Positions 43,501-52,152 of a DNA stretch of 64,000 nucleotides are shown piece by piece. Positions within the stretch are counted from its first letter, which is position 1; each line of letters starts with the position of its first letter. This DNA is from Diphasiastrum complanatum. Lineage: Eukaryota > Streptophyta > Lycopodiopsida > Lycopodiales > Lycopodiaceae. Position numbers and translations under genes: made by a program. The notes under the pieces are model-generated. The model saw only the letters and a program-made list of their open reading frames with translations. It searched no databases and had not been told where the DNA came from. The DNA is taken from assembly GCA_029204225.1 (NCBI GenBank), contig CM055104.1:49495399-49559398 (forward strand). Direction: 5' to 3'.

Positions 43501-43720
43501 GAGTTACAGACGTCATTTCTTGAAAATTACTTGCTTGAGGAATTTCAAAAGATGAATGGGTAAATGATGAGGATGCCACATCATTTACGAAAACATGTTC
43601 AGATTTAGGACTGGCTTTATAAAATAAGCTTTCGTTGGGAATGTCAGATGAAGATGTTGCACTTGTTGCAACATATTTAGTTACAACTACTGGAATAGAA
43701 GAGGTAGAACTACTTGACAT
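40567..43720 (-). pseudogene. DDE-type transposase-like gene (DUF7869-like), multi-exon
   Basis: Exon 1 (43720 to about 43037) is Ser-rich then basic (KQKRKYKRDLRSSPDF) and ends at a GT donor. Next (about 42930-42552): CATVRLDKNSFSHFLNALEVCRKAYKAVH, then RLQKNPTLRGSLQGR and FYLPxxFTK-like text. Then (42285-41345): YLGLDGMDQKK, an L-DN-type block at about 41935, and GFLLVGHTHDQIDQIFSCFSKRL at about 41830-41770. These Asp residues in this order, ending in a GHTH(D/E)..DQ(I/M)FS box, are the hallmark of a family of eukaryotic transposon proteins. The C-terminal part (41314-40567) ends in an acidic tail. Breaks: TGA near 43340, TGA near 42810, a 1-nt loss near 41935, TAA at 41345 and a frameshift near 40950. 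The family name is from pattern memory. Confidence 0.65.
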
Positions 43721-44690
43721 CGTAACCTCAAAAAAAAAATTAACTATGTACTTATGCTAAGCATAGACCCGTTCAAATAGTTAACACCACACTTAATGTG
43801 CTACTTAAACTTAACTGCAACCTATGCTGATCATAGAACAAATAAAAACCTATGCGAACCTCAATAGACGTATACAGAAAAACCAACTAAATGCAAATGA
43901 GCAACAAGCCTAGAAAGTAACTGGTTAATTAAACTACCATGCCTTAAATGCTGTTTCGCAGCATCCTTAGGGTTAGGGTTAGGTTTGGATGGTCCCAGCT
44001 CAAACTCGAGGTCGGCGTGGGGTGAAGTGAGTCGCGGCAACTCGGTCCCGAAGTAACCTGATGTTGAGCATAGGTTGCATCTCTGGTCCTCTTCCAATCT
44101 ATGCTCAGCATAGGTTAGCAAGCAAATTGCAAAGACATCCTATGCTTAGAATAAGTCGTTACTCGCGCGCTCTAGTCCAACCTATGCTCAACATAGGATG
44201 TCTTCGCAATCTGCTTGCTAACCTGTGCTCAGCATAGGTTGGAACAGGACCAGAGATGCAACCTATGCTCAGCATAGGTCGAAAGGTGGTTACAATTGAA
44301 GAATCCCGCCGGCATTCTATGCTAAGCATAAGTCGCTACTCACAACCTATGCTCATCATAGGTCGCTACTCGTATTTTTCTTGATTTACAAGGCTTTGTC
44401 TGAGAAAAGTGATCCTTTTGAGATGTTTTAGTAAGAAAATATGTTGAATTTGTAGTTTTGTTTTTTAAAGATTTTTCACAAAATTGACTTGTTTTATTAA
44501 AGTTTTCAGTATTTTCATTCAGATAGTGTTTTAAATTTTTCTAAAAAGTCTTTTTTTTTTGCAGAGTTTCAATTGTTTTTGATAATTTTTGAAATGTTGA
44601 GGATCTCTTTTAAAATTTCAGGGAAACCTCAAAATATTCCGTTGAAAGATAAACCAAAATTCATGTACTACTTCACCAATTTTTGTTTCT
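43721..44690. promoter_or_regulatory. divergent intergenic region with palindrome array
   Basis: About 970 bp separates the two divergent genes. Full or near-full copies of CCTATGCTNAGCATAGG occur at 43751, 43821, 44061 (partial), 44098, 44139 (degenerate), 44181, 44222, 44262, 44316 and 44346. A half-site is at 43849. Spacing is irregular (about 30-50 bp in the dense part). The position between two divergent starts suggests a shared control region or protein-binding centre of the element. The adjoining 3' half (44370-44690) is T-rich and has no motif. Confidence 0.75.
44061..44278. repeat. long inverted repeat made of palindromes
   Basis: The left arm (about 44061-44147: TTGAGCATAGGTTGCATCTC, GTTAGCAAGCAAATTGCAAA, ACATCCTATG) is the near-perfect complement of the right arm (about 44181-44278: CATAGGATGT, TTGCTAACC, GAGATGCAACCTATGCTC). 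The spacer is about 33 bp. Each arm carries two to three copies of the short palindrome, so the whole could extrude as a large cruciform. Confidence 0.85.
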
Positions 44691-44695
44691 GTCCA

Positions 44696-45235
44696 GAGCA
44701 TGAAGCAATGCTTAAAAATGGTTCTAGCTGCTATTGCTGAGGGAAAAGATCCGGTCTATTCATTAGGGAGTTCAAAAAGTGTATCTATTGGACCTCGCAA
44801 GCCCGCTTCTACCACTGCTCAGGTCACAAAGTCGGCCTCTGAAAATGTTGAGGATGAAACTGTAGTTGTCCCTCATCCCAAAAAAACAAGATCTCATAAT
44901 ATTTCTGAGTCTTCTCCCACTAGACCTAAGTCACGCCCAAAGACCATGGCTACACATCGCCATAAGTCCATCCCTTCTGCTGAAAGCAAAAAAGCCGCCA
45001 CCGAACCATCTATGTTGCTACCTGGTGCATCCATCCGCCCTTTACAAGACAGCTCTGAGCTTGCCAAATTAAGAGAGAATATCCATAAAATAAAAATAAA
45101 ATAAAAGAAACAACTTTGATTTTAGACATACATCAATGTGATAGGCCACCTGTAGACCCAATAACAGGAGACAGGCCAATGGAAGTTAGAGAACCGAATG
45201 AAACACATGTATAATTAAAATAAATTTAAAGATTT
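44696..45235 (+). pseudogene. ParB-methyltransferase gene, 5' part
   Basis: A TTTTTGTTTCTGTCCAG acceptor at about 44695 precedes the frame, so an upstream exon is likely; ATG 44700 is only the first Met. Text: MKQCLKMVLAAIAEGKDPVY, then a basic low-complexity linker (HPKKTRSHNISESSPTRPKS) and SSELAKLRENIHKIKIK. After a stop at 45104, coding-like text resumes in another frame (TLILDIHQCDRPPVDPITGDRP), the kind of strand-turn-RP sequence that opens ParB-like domains. At about 45210-45241 an AT-rich intron ends in TTTACACAG. Confidence 0.5.
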
Positions 45236-45241
45236 TACACA

Positions 45242-45702
45242 GGCCATAGTTACTCCCTTTGTTGTTTTGGTTGATCCCAATGAATGCAACAATGTTGCAA
45301 ATTTTGATTTTTCTTTATTAGATTCATATCATTTTTTTGTTCTTGGACCTGGGCATACACAGTTTACAAGCCCGAAAACAATTATCTCAAGAGTATCCCC
45401 ATATTCCAAGCTTTCGAACTATGAGTGCCATTGCATTTGCTGGCCTGCCAGTGGAAGAAGCGAAATTATTGGCTTGGGACCACAATATTGATCAAGACTA
45501 CCGGATGAAGATGACCGTGATACAAAGAATTCGTTTTTTTCACAAAGAATACATGAGAGTCTCCAAAGCAAAAAATGTGAATCAACTTGAGCTGAAAGCA
45601 CTCTGTGCTCAAGAGACAGGCATGCCTTTTGATTCGAAAAATCCTACGCAGAACCTTACAAAATACGATAATTTTTTTCAGCTTGCTTTTCACAGTGGCT
45701 AG
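45242..45702 (+). pseudogene. ParB/sulfiredoxin-like domain exon
   Basis: From the acceptor at 45241 the frame reads AIVTPFVVLVDPNECNN, FSLLDSYHFFVLGPGH, and after a 1-nt frameshift near 45350 SLQARKQLSQEYPHIPSFRT, IAFAGLPVEEAKLLAWDHN. V(L/V)GG.H...A...L followed by GL...EA..LA..HN is the core pattern of ParB-like nuclease folds (the GxxR..A...L box, here with His in place of Arg). Such domains sit in front of DNA methyltransferases in many phage and plasmid proteins. Bacterial ParB binds DNA palindromes, which matters given the palindromes next door. The exon closes near a GTAATT donor at 45703. Confidence 0.6.
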
Positions 45703-45855
45703 GTAATTTTGTTTTGCTATGCTCGACATGGAATGCTCTGGTCATAATATGTGTTGTAATTCTTTTAAATTGTTTTTATCAGACTAAAATTTTAAACTCA
45801 ATTTTAATACTACCTAAATTCCTTATCAAATGATTTTTTTTTCTTTCACTTTAGG

Positions 45856-46345
45856 TGTGGGCCCTTGTTGATAAAATTTTTGATAAATGGAAAATTTTTC
45901 AGATAAAAGGCTAACCTGCTCAAGGTGCCTCAAAGTCCAAAAAAAAAGTTGTGAGCACTCAAACTCTGAAGCCAATCCCTACTGAAATGGGAATATCAGA
46001 GTGGAAGAATATGCAAGGGATTAGCTCTTCATTCCTAATAATAAGTGTTCTTTCGAGAGTTGCCGATGGTCAACTTTCTTTGACAAAAATGAGAAAAGAA
46101 TTTCAAAGGTAATAGTCATAATCTAAATATTTATTTTCATGTTACCTTCTCTAATAAAGTAATTTTCATAATTTGGTTGGATTTATAACAATTACATTTT
46201 TTAAATACAGGCACAAATTATTTATGAAAGTTCAAGAAGCCGTTGTGACAGGGTTAAATTGTCAAGATTTCGATGAGTGCCAGAGGCTTTATCCTCTGAA
46301 AAGCCGAAATGAATCCTTGAGTCCATTTTTTATTTGTTTAGAGAC
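45856..46345 (+). pseudogene. ParB-methyltransferase gene, linker exons
   Basis: After a CTTTAG acceptor (45855): WALVDKIFDKWKIFQIKG, an in-frame TAA, then KPIPTEMGISEWKNMQGISS, LIISVLSRVADGQLSLTKM, ending in FQR at a GTAATA donor (about 46110). A further exon after AATACAG (46211): HKLFMKVQEAVVTGLNCQDF and ECQRLYPL. The text keeps helical heptad character and no known motif. The next intron contains three element palindromes. Confidence 0.5.
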
Positions 46346-46360
46346 ATGGTGTTTATTTCA

Positions 46361-46515
46361 CCCATGCTTAGCATAGGTGCTTAGTAATTGTTTTTTTTCT
46401 ATATTCTATGTCTCCTATGCTAAGCATAGCTTTTTCTTTATCTAATTTTTTTTTTTTGATAAGTTAAGTCTCCTATTCTATTATATATTTTTTTGTCTCC
46501 CATGCTAAGCATAGC
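46361..46515. repeat. three palindromes inside the methyltransferase gene
   Basis: C(C/T)CATGCTTAGCATAGG-type copies at 46361-46377, 46414-46430 and 46499-46515, set in a T-rich, intron-like stretch. Same core as the intergenic array; spacings are about 53 and 85 bp. Confidence 0.85.
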
Positions 46516-46526
46516 TTTTTCCTTTT

Positions 46527-46965
46527 CAGTTTCCCGAAGACCAAAAAAAAAAAACAAAGTCCTTCTAGAGCAATTCAAGAGACATATTCTGAAGGCAAAG
46601 CAGAAAAAAGGGACAGGGAGAGATTGGCATGAGGTGAGACCATTGCGGAGGAGGATCCATTAGAGACCTACCTTCTTAAAAGTGTCGATGATCAACCATG
46701 CTTACTTTGTTGAGGAGGGCAATTGCAGAGAAATTTCAAAATTTTAAAAAAAAAAAGGCCTTCTACACTGCATCGCCGATATACCATATGGATTTCAGAT
46801 GAAAAAATCATTTAATGATGATTCTTCTTTCAAATTCATTGAAATCCATAGTTTTATGCACGGCTTTCTTGAATTCGCAACTTCTCCAATTTGGAGAGTT
46901 ATTATTTTTCATTCTTCTTTGCAGTCAACATCAATACAGAAAGCTCTAATTTTTTTATCTTAAAG
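46527..46965 (+). pseudogene. DNA methyltransferase motif IV exon
   Basis: After a TTTTCCTTTTCAG acceptor the text is basic (FPKTKKKNKVLLEQFKRH). Following stops and a poly-A frameshift it reads LHCIADIPYGFQM at about 46766-46801 and FIEIHSFMHGFLEFATSPIW. DIPYG corresponds to the (D/N)PPY catalytic motif IV of adenine/cytosine-N4 methyltransferases. Its position upstream of the SAM-binding motif marks the beta class. The substitution of Ile for the first Pro is seen directly; whether it abolishes activity is unknown. Confidence 0.6.
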
Positions 46966-46993
46966 TTAAAATTTTAAACTTATTTTACTTGTA

Positions 46994-47659
46994 ATGTTCC
47001 ATGTCATGTACAAGCCCAATGTCAAGAACTCGGGAGGAGCTCGACTTTGCAATGAAATAGAATACATAATCATCGGTTATTATTCTTTGGATGACAAATG
47101 TTCGATGCTTCATTACAATGCTTCTGGATTGACAAGTTTTGGAAACTTGTTCCAGTATCCAGCTGTAACAAAGAAATTAAAACATCCAATGACGGGTTCC
47201 GTGGCTTGTCCCTACCAAAAGCCACAACAATTAATTAATCATTTAATTGATATTTTTTCTCATCCAACTGATTGGATTTTAGATTTATTTAGCGGTAGCG
47301 GTACTACGAGTGCATGTGTTGTTCAGAAAGGCGGACATGTTGCTGCAGTAGATTTAGATACTAATTTAGTTGATTTTGTAAAAAGGAGAATAAAATCTCT
47401 TTCAGTTTTGTCAGATGAACTATCTGAGGTGGAAAAGAGTTTAGACAGTGAGGATACAATAATTCCCTTGTCCAAAGTACCTCAGCCTCCTGCTAGCGGA
47501 AAAGTAGACGACATAGGAAAATTTGTTGATGTCTTGGTTCAAAATTACAATGTAGTAATCGTAGTCGAGGAAATTGTAGAAGAGGTGCCACTTGAAAGTA
47601 CAGTGGCTACTCAAGAAAAAACAAAAGAAAAAGATGTAAATGACCTCGATGATTTTTGA
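46994..47659 (+). CDS. beta-class DNA N6/N4 methyltransferase, C-terminal exon
   Basis: 221 open codons with no break. VMYKPNVKNSGGARLCNEIE, YIIIGYYS, and FGNLFQYPAVTKKLKHPM lead to PYQKPQQLINHLIDIFSHP. The SAM-binding motif I then follows: WILDLFSGSGTTSACVVQKG (47273-47335), with AAVDLDTNLVDFVKRRI as motif II. The PYQKP..L...LI....P.D.(V/I)LD.F.GSGTT order is that of the DNA_methylase N6/N4 family (PF01555), common in bacteria and phages. The tail is acidic (EEIVEEVPLEST, NDLDDF). It should transfer methyl from SAM to A or C in DNA, given the upstream motif IV. A normal splice acceptor is not obvious before 46994. Confidence 0.75.
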   Translation: MFHVMYKPNVKNSGGARLCNEIEYIIIGYYSLDDKCSMLHYNASGLTSFGNLFQYPAVTKKLKHPMTGSVACPYQKPQQLINHLIDIFSHPTDWILDLFSGSGTTSACVVQKGGHVAAVDLDTNLVDFVKRRIKSLSVLSDELSEVEKSLDSEDTIIPLSKVPQPPASGKVDDIGKFVDVLVQNYNVVIVVEEIVEEVPLESTVATQEKTKEKDVNDLDDF

Positions 47660-48751
47660 AAATAATTGCGTTTATATTTTTTGATGTATTGTGTTTTGAA
47701 TTCTTTTTAATTGATTTAATATTCTTAAATTTGTTTTTTAACGATTTAAAATTTAGAATTTGAAATATTTTAGAAATTTTAACATTGATAATTATTACCA
47801 AAAATTAAAATTGTAACGATTTGTCAAGTTTACAATATTTTAATTTTAGATGTGTTTTTATAATATTTTTTGTAGAAAAAAAATTGTGAAAAATTATAAG
47901 AAATGAAAAGATCTTTTAGATTTTTTTCAAGGTGATTTAAATATTTTCACAAATAATTTAATCGCGATTATTGTAAAGTAATTTTATTTGCGTTTATCTA
48001 ATGTTTAAATATTTAATAAACTTACGTGGGTGTAAGTAAAGATTTTCAAAAATTTAAAATTTTAAAATATAATGATTCAAATTTTTAACATAATTTAAAA
48101 AAAAACTTGATAAAAGAATTGTAATCTAGAAAACTTATAAAATTCCAAAAAAAAAAATATAACTTTTGTTTTAAGTAAGCAAAAAATATTTTTTAGGTAT
48201 TTTAGTGGTTGTGTATCTAATGATTTTATTTAAATAGTATTATTATTTAATATAAGCTAATTTTAAGCTATTTATGAAAATCTATTGACCAAATTTTTGT
48301 AGCTTGAATTATTTTCTTGCAAAATACAACATTTTCTTAACATTACAATATATTTATTTGAAGCATTTTAAATTTGGATACTTTTTGAAAAAAATTAAAT
48401 TTTTTTTTAAAAATGGGTCTTCAAATCATTTTTTTTTTGGTCATCATGTTAAAGTTGAAAATGTTAGATTTATCAATTTCTTTTCAAACAAGGTGTATTA
48501 CACACCTACAAAACATAATATGTCTCACAAACTCTAAACCACTAATGTAAACCACAAGAGTAAGAACTAGCTAATATCTCATTTTCATAAAACTCTGAAA
48601 CAAATGTGATTTCAAACAAGCAATATGATGTATTAACCCTTTAATGGATCACATCATCACATTACAAAAATATAATGAGCATGTACATATACATAGTTTA
48701 AAATACACATTAAAACACATTGAGCATAAAAAAAAAAATCTCACATAAATG
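47660..48751. other. very AT-rich spacer, no gene
   Basis: Well over three quarters A+T, with only runs of A, T and AT. No ORF or repeat boundary is credible. It probably holds the 3' end of the methyltransferase element and flanking DNA. Confidence 0.5.
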
Positions 48752-48955
48752 TCATATTTTATGATTTAAAGAGTTTACTTCTCGTACTCTTGGATCCTCT
48801 GTGTGCACTCCATTGGCCCAAATACGATCGTTGACAATCCTCCTTGTCCAAATCCTAAGGCCTTTGTTGTGTGCATGTACATGGTATCCTCTCATCATAT
48901 TCTGGTTGAAACTGGTCCAATAATCCAATTGCCAATGATAAGCTATATTGCACAA
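48752..48955 (-). CDS. unrecognised short ORF
   Basis: 67 codons with YHWQLDYWTSFNQNMMRGYH and TRRIVNDRIWANGVHTEDPR. It is hydrophilic and aromatic-rich and looks like real coding text rather than a shadow of another gene, but I do not recognise it. It could be a 3' exon of the gene suggested at 49188-49526 on the same strand. Confidence 0.25.
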   Translation of the reverse strand: MCNIAYHWQLDYWTSFNQNMMRGYHVHAHNKGLRIWTRRIVNDRIWANGVHTEDPRVREVNSLNHKI

Positions 48956-49187
48956 ATTCTTTTAGTGTCATTCATGTGAAAATTGACAAATTCTAGCATC
49001 TGACATTCTAACATGTGACAAAAATGGACAAAATAGTCTTTGTGCATTTAGTGCATTTGCAACCTTCATTTGTGATGGAGTAGTGTCTTGGCTTTCCAAA
49101 GAGAAATATACTATACACTATCCTCAACCAAATCGGAGTACACCACTATTACAAATAAAAAAATTATGACACAAATCAATATACATA

Positions 49188-49526
49188 CATGTGATGGATC
49201 AACAGGCGGTCTACGTCGACTGATGGAAGAGCTTGAAGATGAACTAGTCAATAGTTGTTCATTGTACTTTAGTCTTGATTGCTCCTTTATTTTGTGACAG
49301 AGCTCAATTCTTTTTCCTTTCTCTAAATCACGTGGAGGTACGATAATTTTCCTAGAATTCATAATTTCAATCAAATGTCATTTATGAATAAATTTGCAAG
49401 AGAAAGTATACACTCACATTCAAATAACAAATAAAGTGCAATTGATGTCAATACCAATAACAATATATACCTCTTGTTGCGATCATGAGACGAATCGCTA
49501 TCTGATGGTGATGACATCGTCGATGA
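49188..49526 (-). pseudogene. possible two-exon 5' end of a transposon-like gene
   Basis: Exon 1 begins MSSTMSSPSDSDSSHDRNKR (49526) and ends at a GTATAT donor near 49470. Exon 2, after ATGAATTCTAG (about 49352), reads KIIVPPRDLEKGKRIELCHK, then KYNEQLLTSSSSSSSISRRR and PPVDPSHV. Acidic-Ser starts followed by an RRRPP box occur in plant PIF/Harbinger and CACTA proteins, but no catalytic domain follows within view. Low certainty. Confidence 0.3.
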
Positions 49527-50027
49527 CATATACACATTGTAGCTAGCTACTCTATACCACATCATAAGTAATCATTATGAGATGTACTTAACAAATATAA
49601 TAAAATTTGTTAGTCAAATGATTAAGGCCCCAGAAGAGACTAATTGAAGAGAGTGGGGTGCAACACCCATGCAACATACCTTTGCTAATGAGAATATCTT
49701 TTTAGCTCATTATGAGAATGCCAACAATGACTTTGATAGAATTGTGACCATAGGAACCATCCACATACTAAGATTCACAAATGAGACGTACCCTTCAGAA
49801 TCAAATGTAGAAGTACAATATGTTGATCCTAGTTGTCCTAAGACTAGAAGTATCAAACAAGTTGGCCATGTAATGACACACATAATTGTCAAAGCCTGAC
49901 TTTCAAAGTACGAACCCGAATCTGAGGCTTCATACTTTTCACATTACTAATCTTTGCCTTTTGAATGAAGAGGAGAATCTAGAATACTCTCTTTAAAAAT
50001 TCTTATATGCCCTCCACTTTTCATCTT

Positions 50028-50230
50028 GATCTGTACTAGTATCGGCTTATTGTGAGAGAGCCCAAGAAGATCCCGAGCGGTCGTACACCCGCGTGTTGAA
50101 TCGATATTGCATATCTGTACTAATATCGGATCAATGCGTGAGATCCCAAGAAGATCTCGAGTTGTCGTACATCTACGCGCTAAATCGATATTGCATGTAT
50201 CCGTACATATCGAATCAACACGCGAACAGC
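50028..50230. repeat. tandem repeat, ~84-bp period, 2.4 copies
   Basis: CTGTACTA(G/A)TATCGG, then CCAAGAAGATC(C/T)CGAG, GTCGTACA and AATCGATATTGCAT occur in order from about 50030 and again from about 50114. A third partial copy starts at about 50199 (CCGTACATATCGAATCAAC). Unusually CG-containing for the area. Confidence 0.8.
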
Positions 50231-50285
50231 CAAGTCAAGGACTAGGAGTCGTGCATATGATGAATCTGAGAAAGTGGATGCTTAT

Positions 50286-50880
50286 TTGTACAGGTAGCTG
50301 GTGGGTAGTTTGATTTATTTGACCTAATATTTCTTATGATGTTGGTGTTGTTAGTCAATTTATGCAAGATCCTAGTCAAGCACACTAAAAGTCTGCTAAA
50401 TGTATTCTTAGATAGATTCAAGAGACATTGAATTTTGGTTTGAAGTATGATCAGCCTGAAGCGCCAATGCTGGTAGGTCACATAGATGCCAATTGGGCTA
50501 GTAATATTGATGACAAAAGGTCTACCAGTAGTCATACATTCAGTTATGGTACAACTACAGTTTCATGGAGCAGCAAAAAACAACCTACAGTAGTCTTATC
50601 CTCAACGGAATTGAATATCGAGCACTCAACAATGCTACACAAGAAGTGGTATGGTTACGAAGATTGCTTGTGGATTTAGGTCAGCCACAGGTGGATGCGA
50701 CTACTATATCTTGGGACAATCAAAGCTACATTCACCTTGCCAAAAATCCAGTTCTACATGTGCAAATAAATAACATTGAAATACATTATCATTTTGTTCG
50801 AGATAAAATTTTTGATGGAGCCATTGATCTTGTTTTTTGTAAATCTGAAGATCAAGTGACAGATATTTTTAGTAGCTCAG
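50286..50880 (+). pseudogene. Copia RT tail and RNase H remnant
   Basis: Text resumes at LVGSLIYLT-like sequence, then DVGVVSQFMQDPSQAH and ILR.IQETLNFGLKY with stops. In other frames it reads HIDANWASNIDDKRSTSSHTFSY, SWSSKKQPTVVLSSTE, EVVWLRRLLVDLGQPQVD, WDNQSYIHLAKNPVLH, IEIHYHFVRDKI and DQVTDIFSSS. This is a Copia RNase H with several frameshifts. It stops within a few codons of the (CT)n tract, and no LTR follows. Confidence 0.85.
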
Positions 50881-50882
50881 AG

Positions 50883-50883
<1 letters not shown>

Positions 50884-50950
<67 letters not shown>
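50884..50950. repeat. (CT)n microsatellite, about 33 units
   Basis: 67 bp of uninterrupted CT immediately after the RNase H remnant. Confidence 0.97.
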
Positions 50951-50953
<3 letters not shown>

Positions 50954-51216
50954 TAACATTCTCTAGAGTTCTTGCATACACAAACAAAAAATCCAAAATT
51001 ACACGTAGTTGCACTACAAAAACAACTCATTTATACATTCTCATTGCAGATCTTTGGTACAGAAGTTCGCAAGCATAAAAGCTTGGCATCAAAAACATTT
51101 GCATAACACAATATTTATAAATATATTGTATTTACGTAAAACTACATCTACAAACAACATTGTCTAAACTTGAAATAGAGTTCCACTTTCATGGCTATCA
51201 GAAGAACTTATAAGTT
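50951..51216. other. no gene recognised
   Basis: Nothing coding. CACTACAAAAACAACTC at about 51015 looks like a CACTA terminus, but no partner was found. Confidence 0.4.
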
Positions 51217-52152
51217 TCACATATTCTGGTAACAGACGATTGTCATTCTCATTTCCCCTACAGCTTCCTTGTTGTTCCACATCCATTCGTTCAGCATCGA
51301 CATTGTCAGTGTTAGGTTCCATATTTTGGAAGTACCGAAAAAATCAACCTGATGCGGAAAAAAAATTAAGTGTACATCTTCTAGTTGCACCATTGTAGGT
51401 GCTTTCATTGCCTTCCACACAATAGCTGCTCTTGTGAGATCCATCCCTTTTCCATGGCTCAAGCCCACATCACCGAAGGGTAGAATTTCATGTCCTCGAC
51501 ATCGCCAGCATGACTTGAGGCAAAGAGGCATTCAATCGCGTCCTCAAATGAAACAAGGAGAATATAAACGCCCAGTCAAAAATATTTGCTGGTGTTAACG
51601 GCACACGATTTTAATTTTTGAGGCGCCATACTTCATATCTGTGTTGCAGCGGATCGTGATCCGGATCGAGCGTTCCGGGACCAGAAACGTTGTTTTGGAA
51701 TGCGTTTCAAATTTCAAATTTTTATATGTGGGCCAGACTCTCCAAGATAGGACATCTCTAACAAATTTACATTCTCACCCTTAAGCATAAAGCTAAACAG
51801 CAGAATAGTTCTATAAGGTGGTGATCTATGATCACGCTTCTGACAGAACGATACAAGTACAGACTCGGTGGCACGCTGAGACATGAACCTACTCATTCCT
51901 GATTTTTTAATTGCCAAAAATATAGCTACTGTTTAAATGTCAAAAGCAAAGCTTCTTAAACATGTACCGATGCCCTCCAACAATATAGTTGTTGCCTTTG
52001 GATAAATTATGTGAGAAAAAGTCTCTACGTAGGATGCAAATGACACAAAAAGTAGGGTTTCAACAGCTTAGGATTAGTAACAGCTCTTGATAATTGATGG
52101 CAAACTTGAAATTTTAAAAAAAAAATTAAATAAAAAAGCATTGCGGGAAACC
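51217..52152 (-). pseudogene. possible C-terminal part of the HUH protein
   Basis: The frame 51531-51217 contains GLSHGKGMDLTRAAIVWKAM and KAPTMVQLEDVHLIFFP. The frame 51917-51714 contains SGMSRFMSQRATESVLVSF. Both are on the same strand and downstream of the HUH domain. M..(D/E)RA..(I/L)W.A(M/I)..P..V...DV...FF reads like a conserved tail, but the link to the HUH domain is an inference. AT-rich, intron-like gaps separate the pieces. GATCCGGATCG and related CGGATC phrases near 51655 and 52175 may be a short internal repeat. Confidence 0.35.

Noticed and set aside
43970-43990. TTAGGGTTAGGG-like run
   Set aside because: Only two to three short units, no array; chance.
51015-51031. CACTACAAAAACAACTC as a CACTA terminus
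   Set aside because: No inverted partner or 3-bp duplication could be found in the window.
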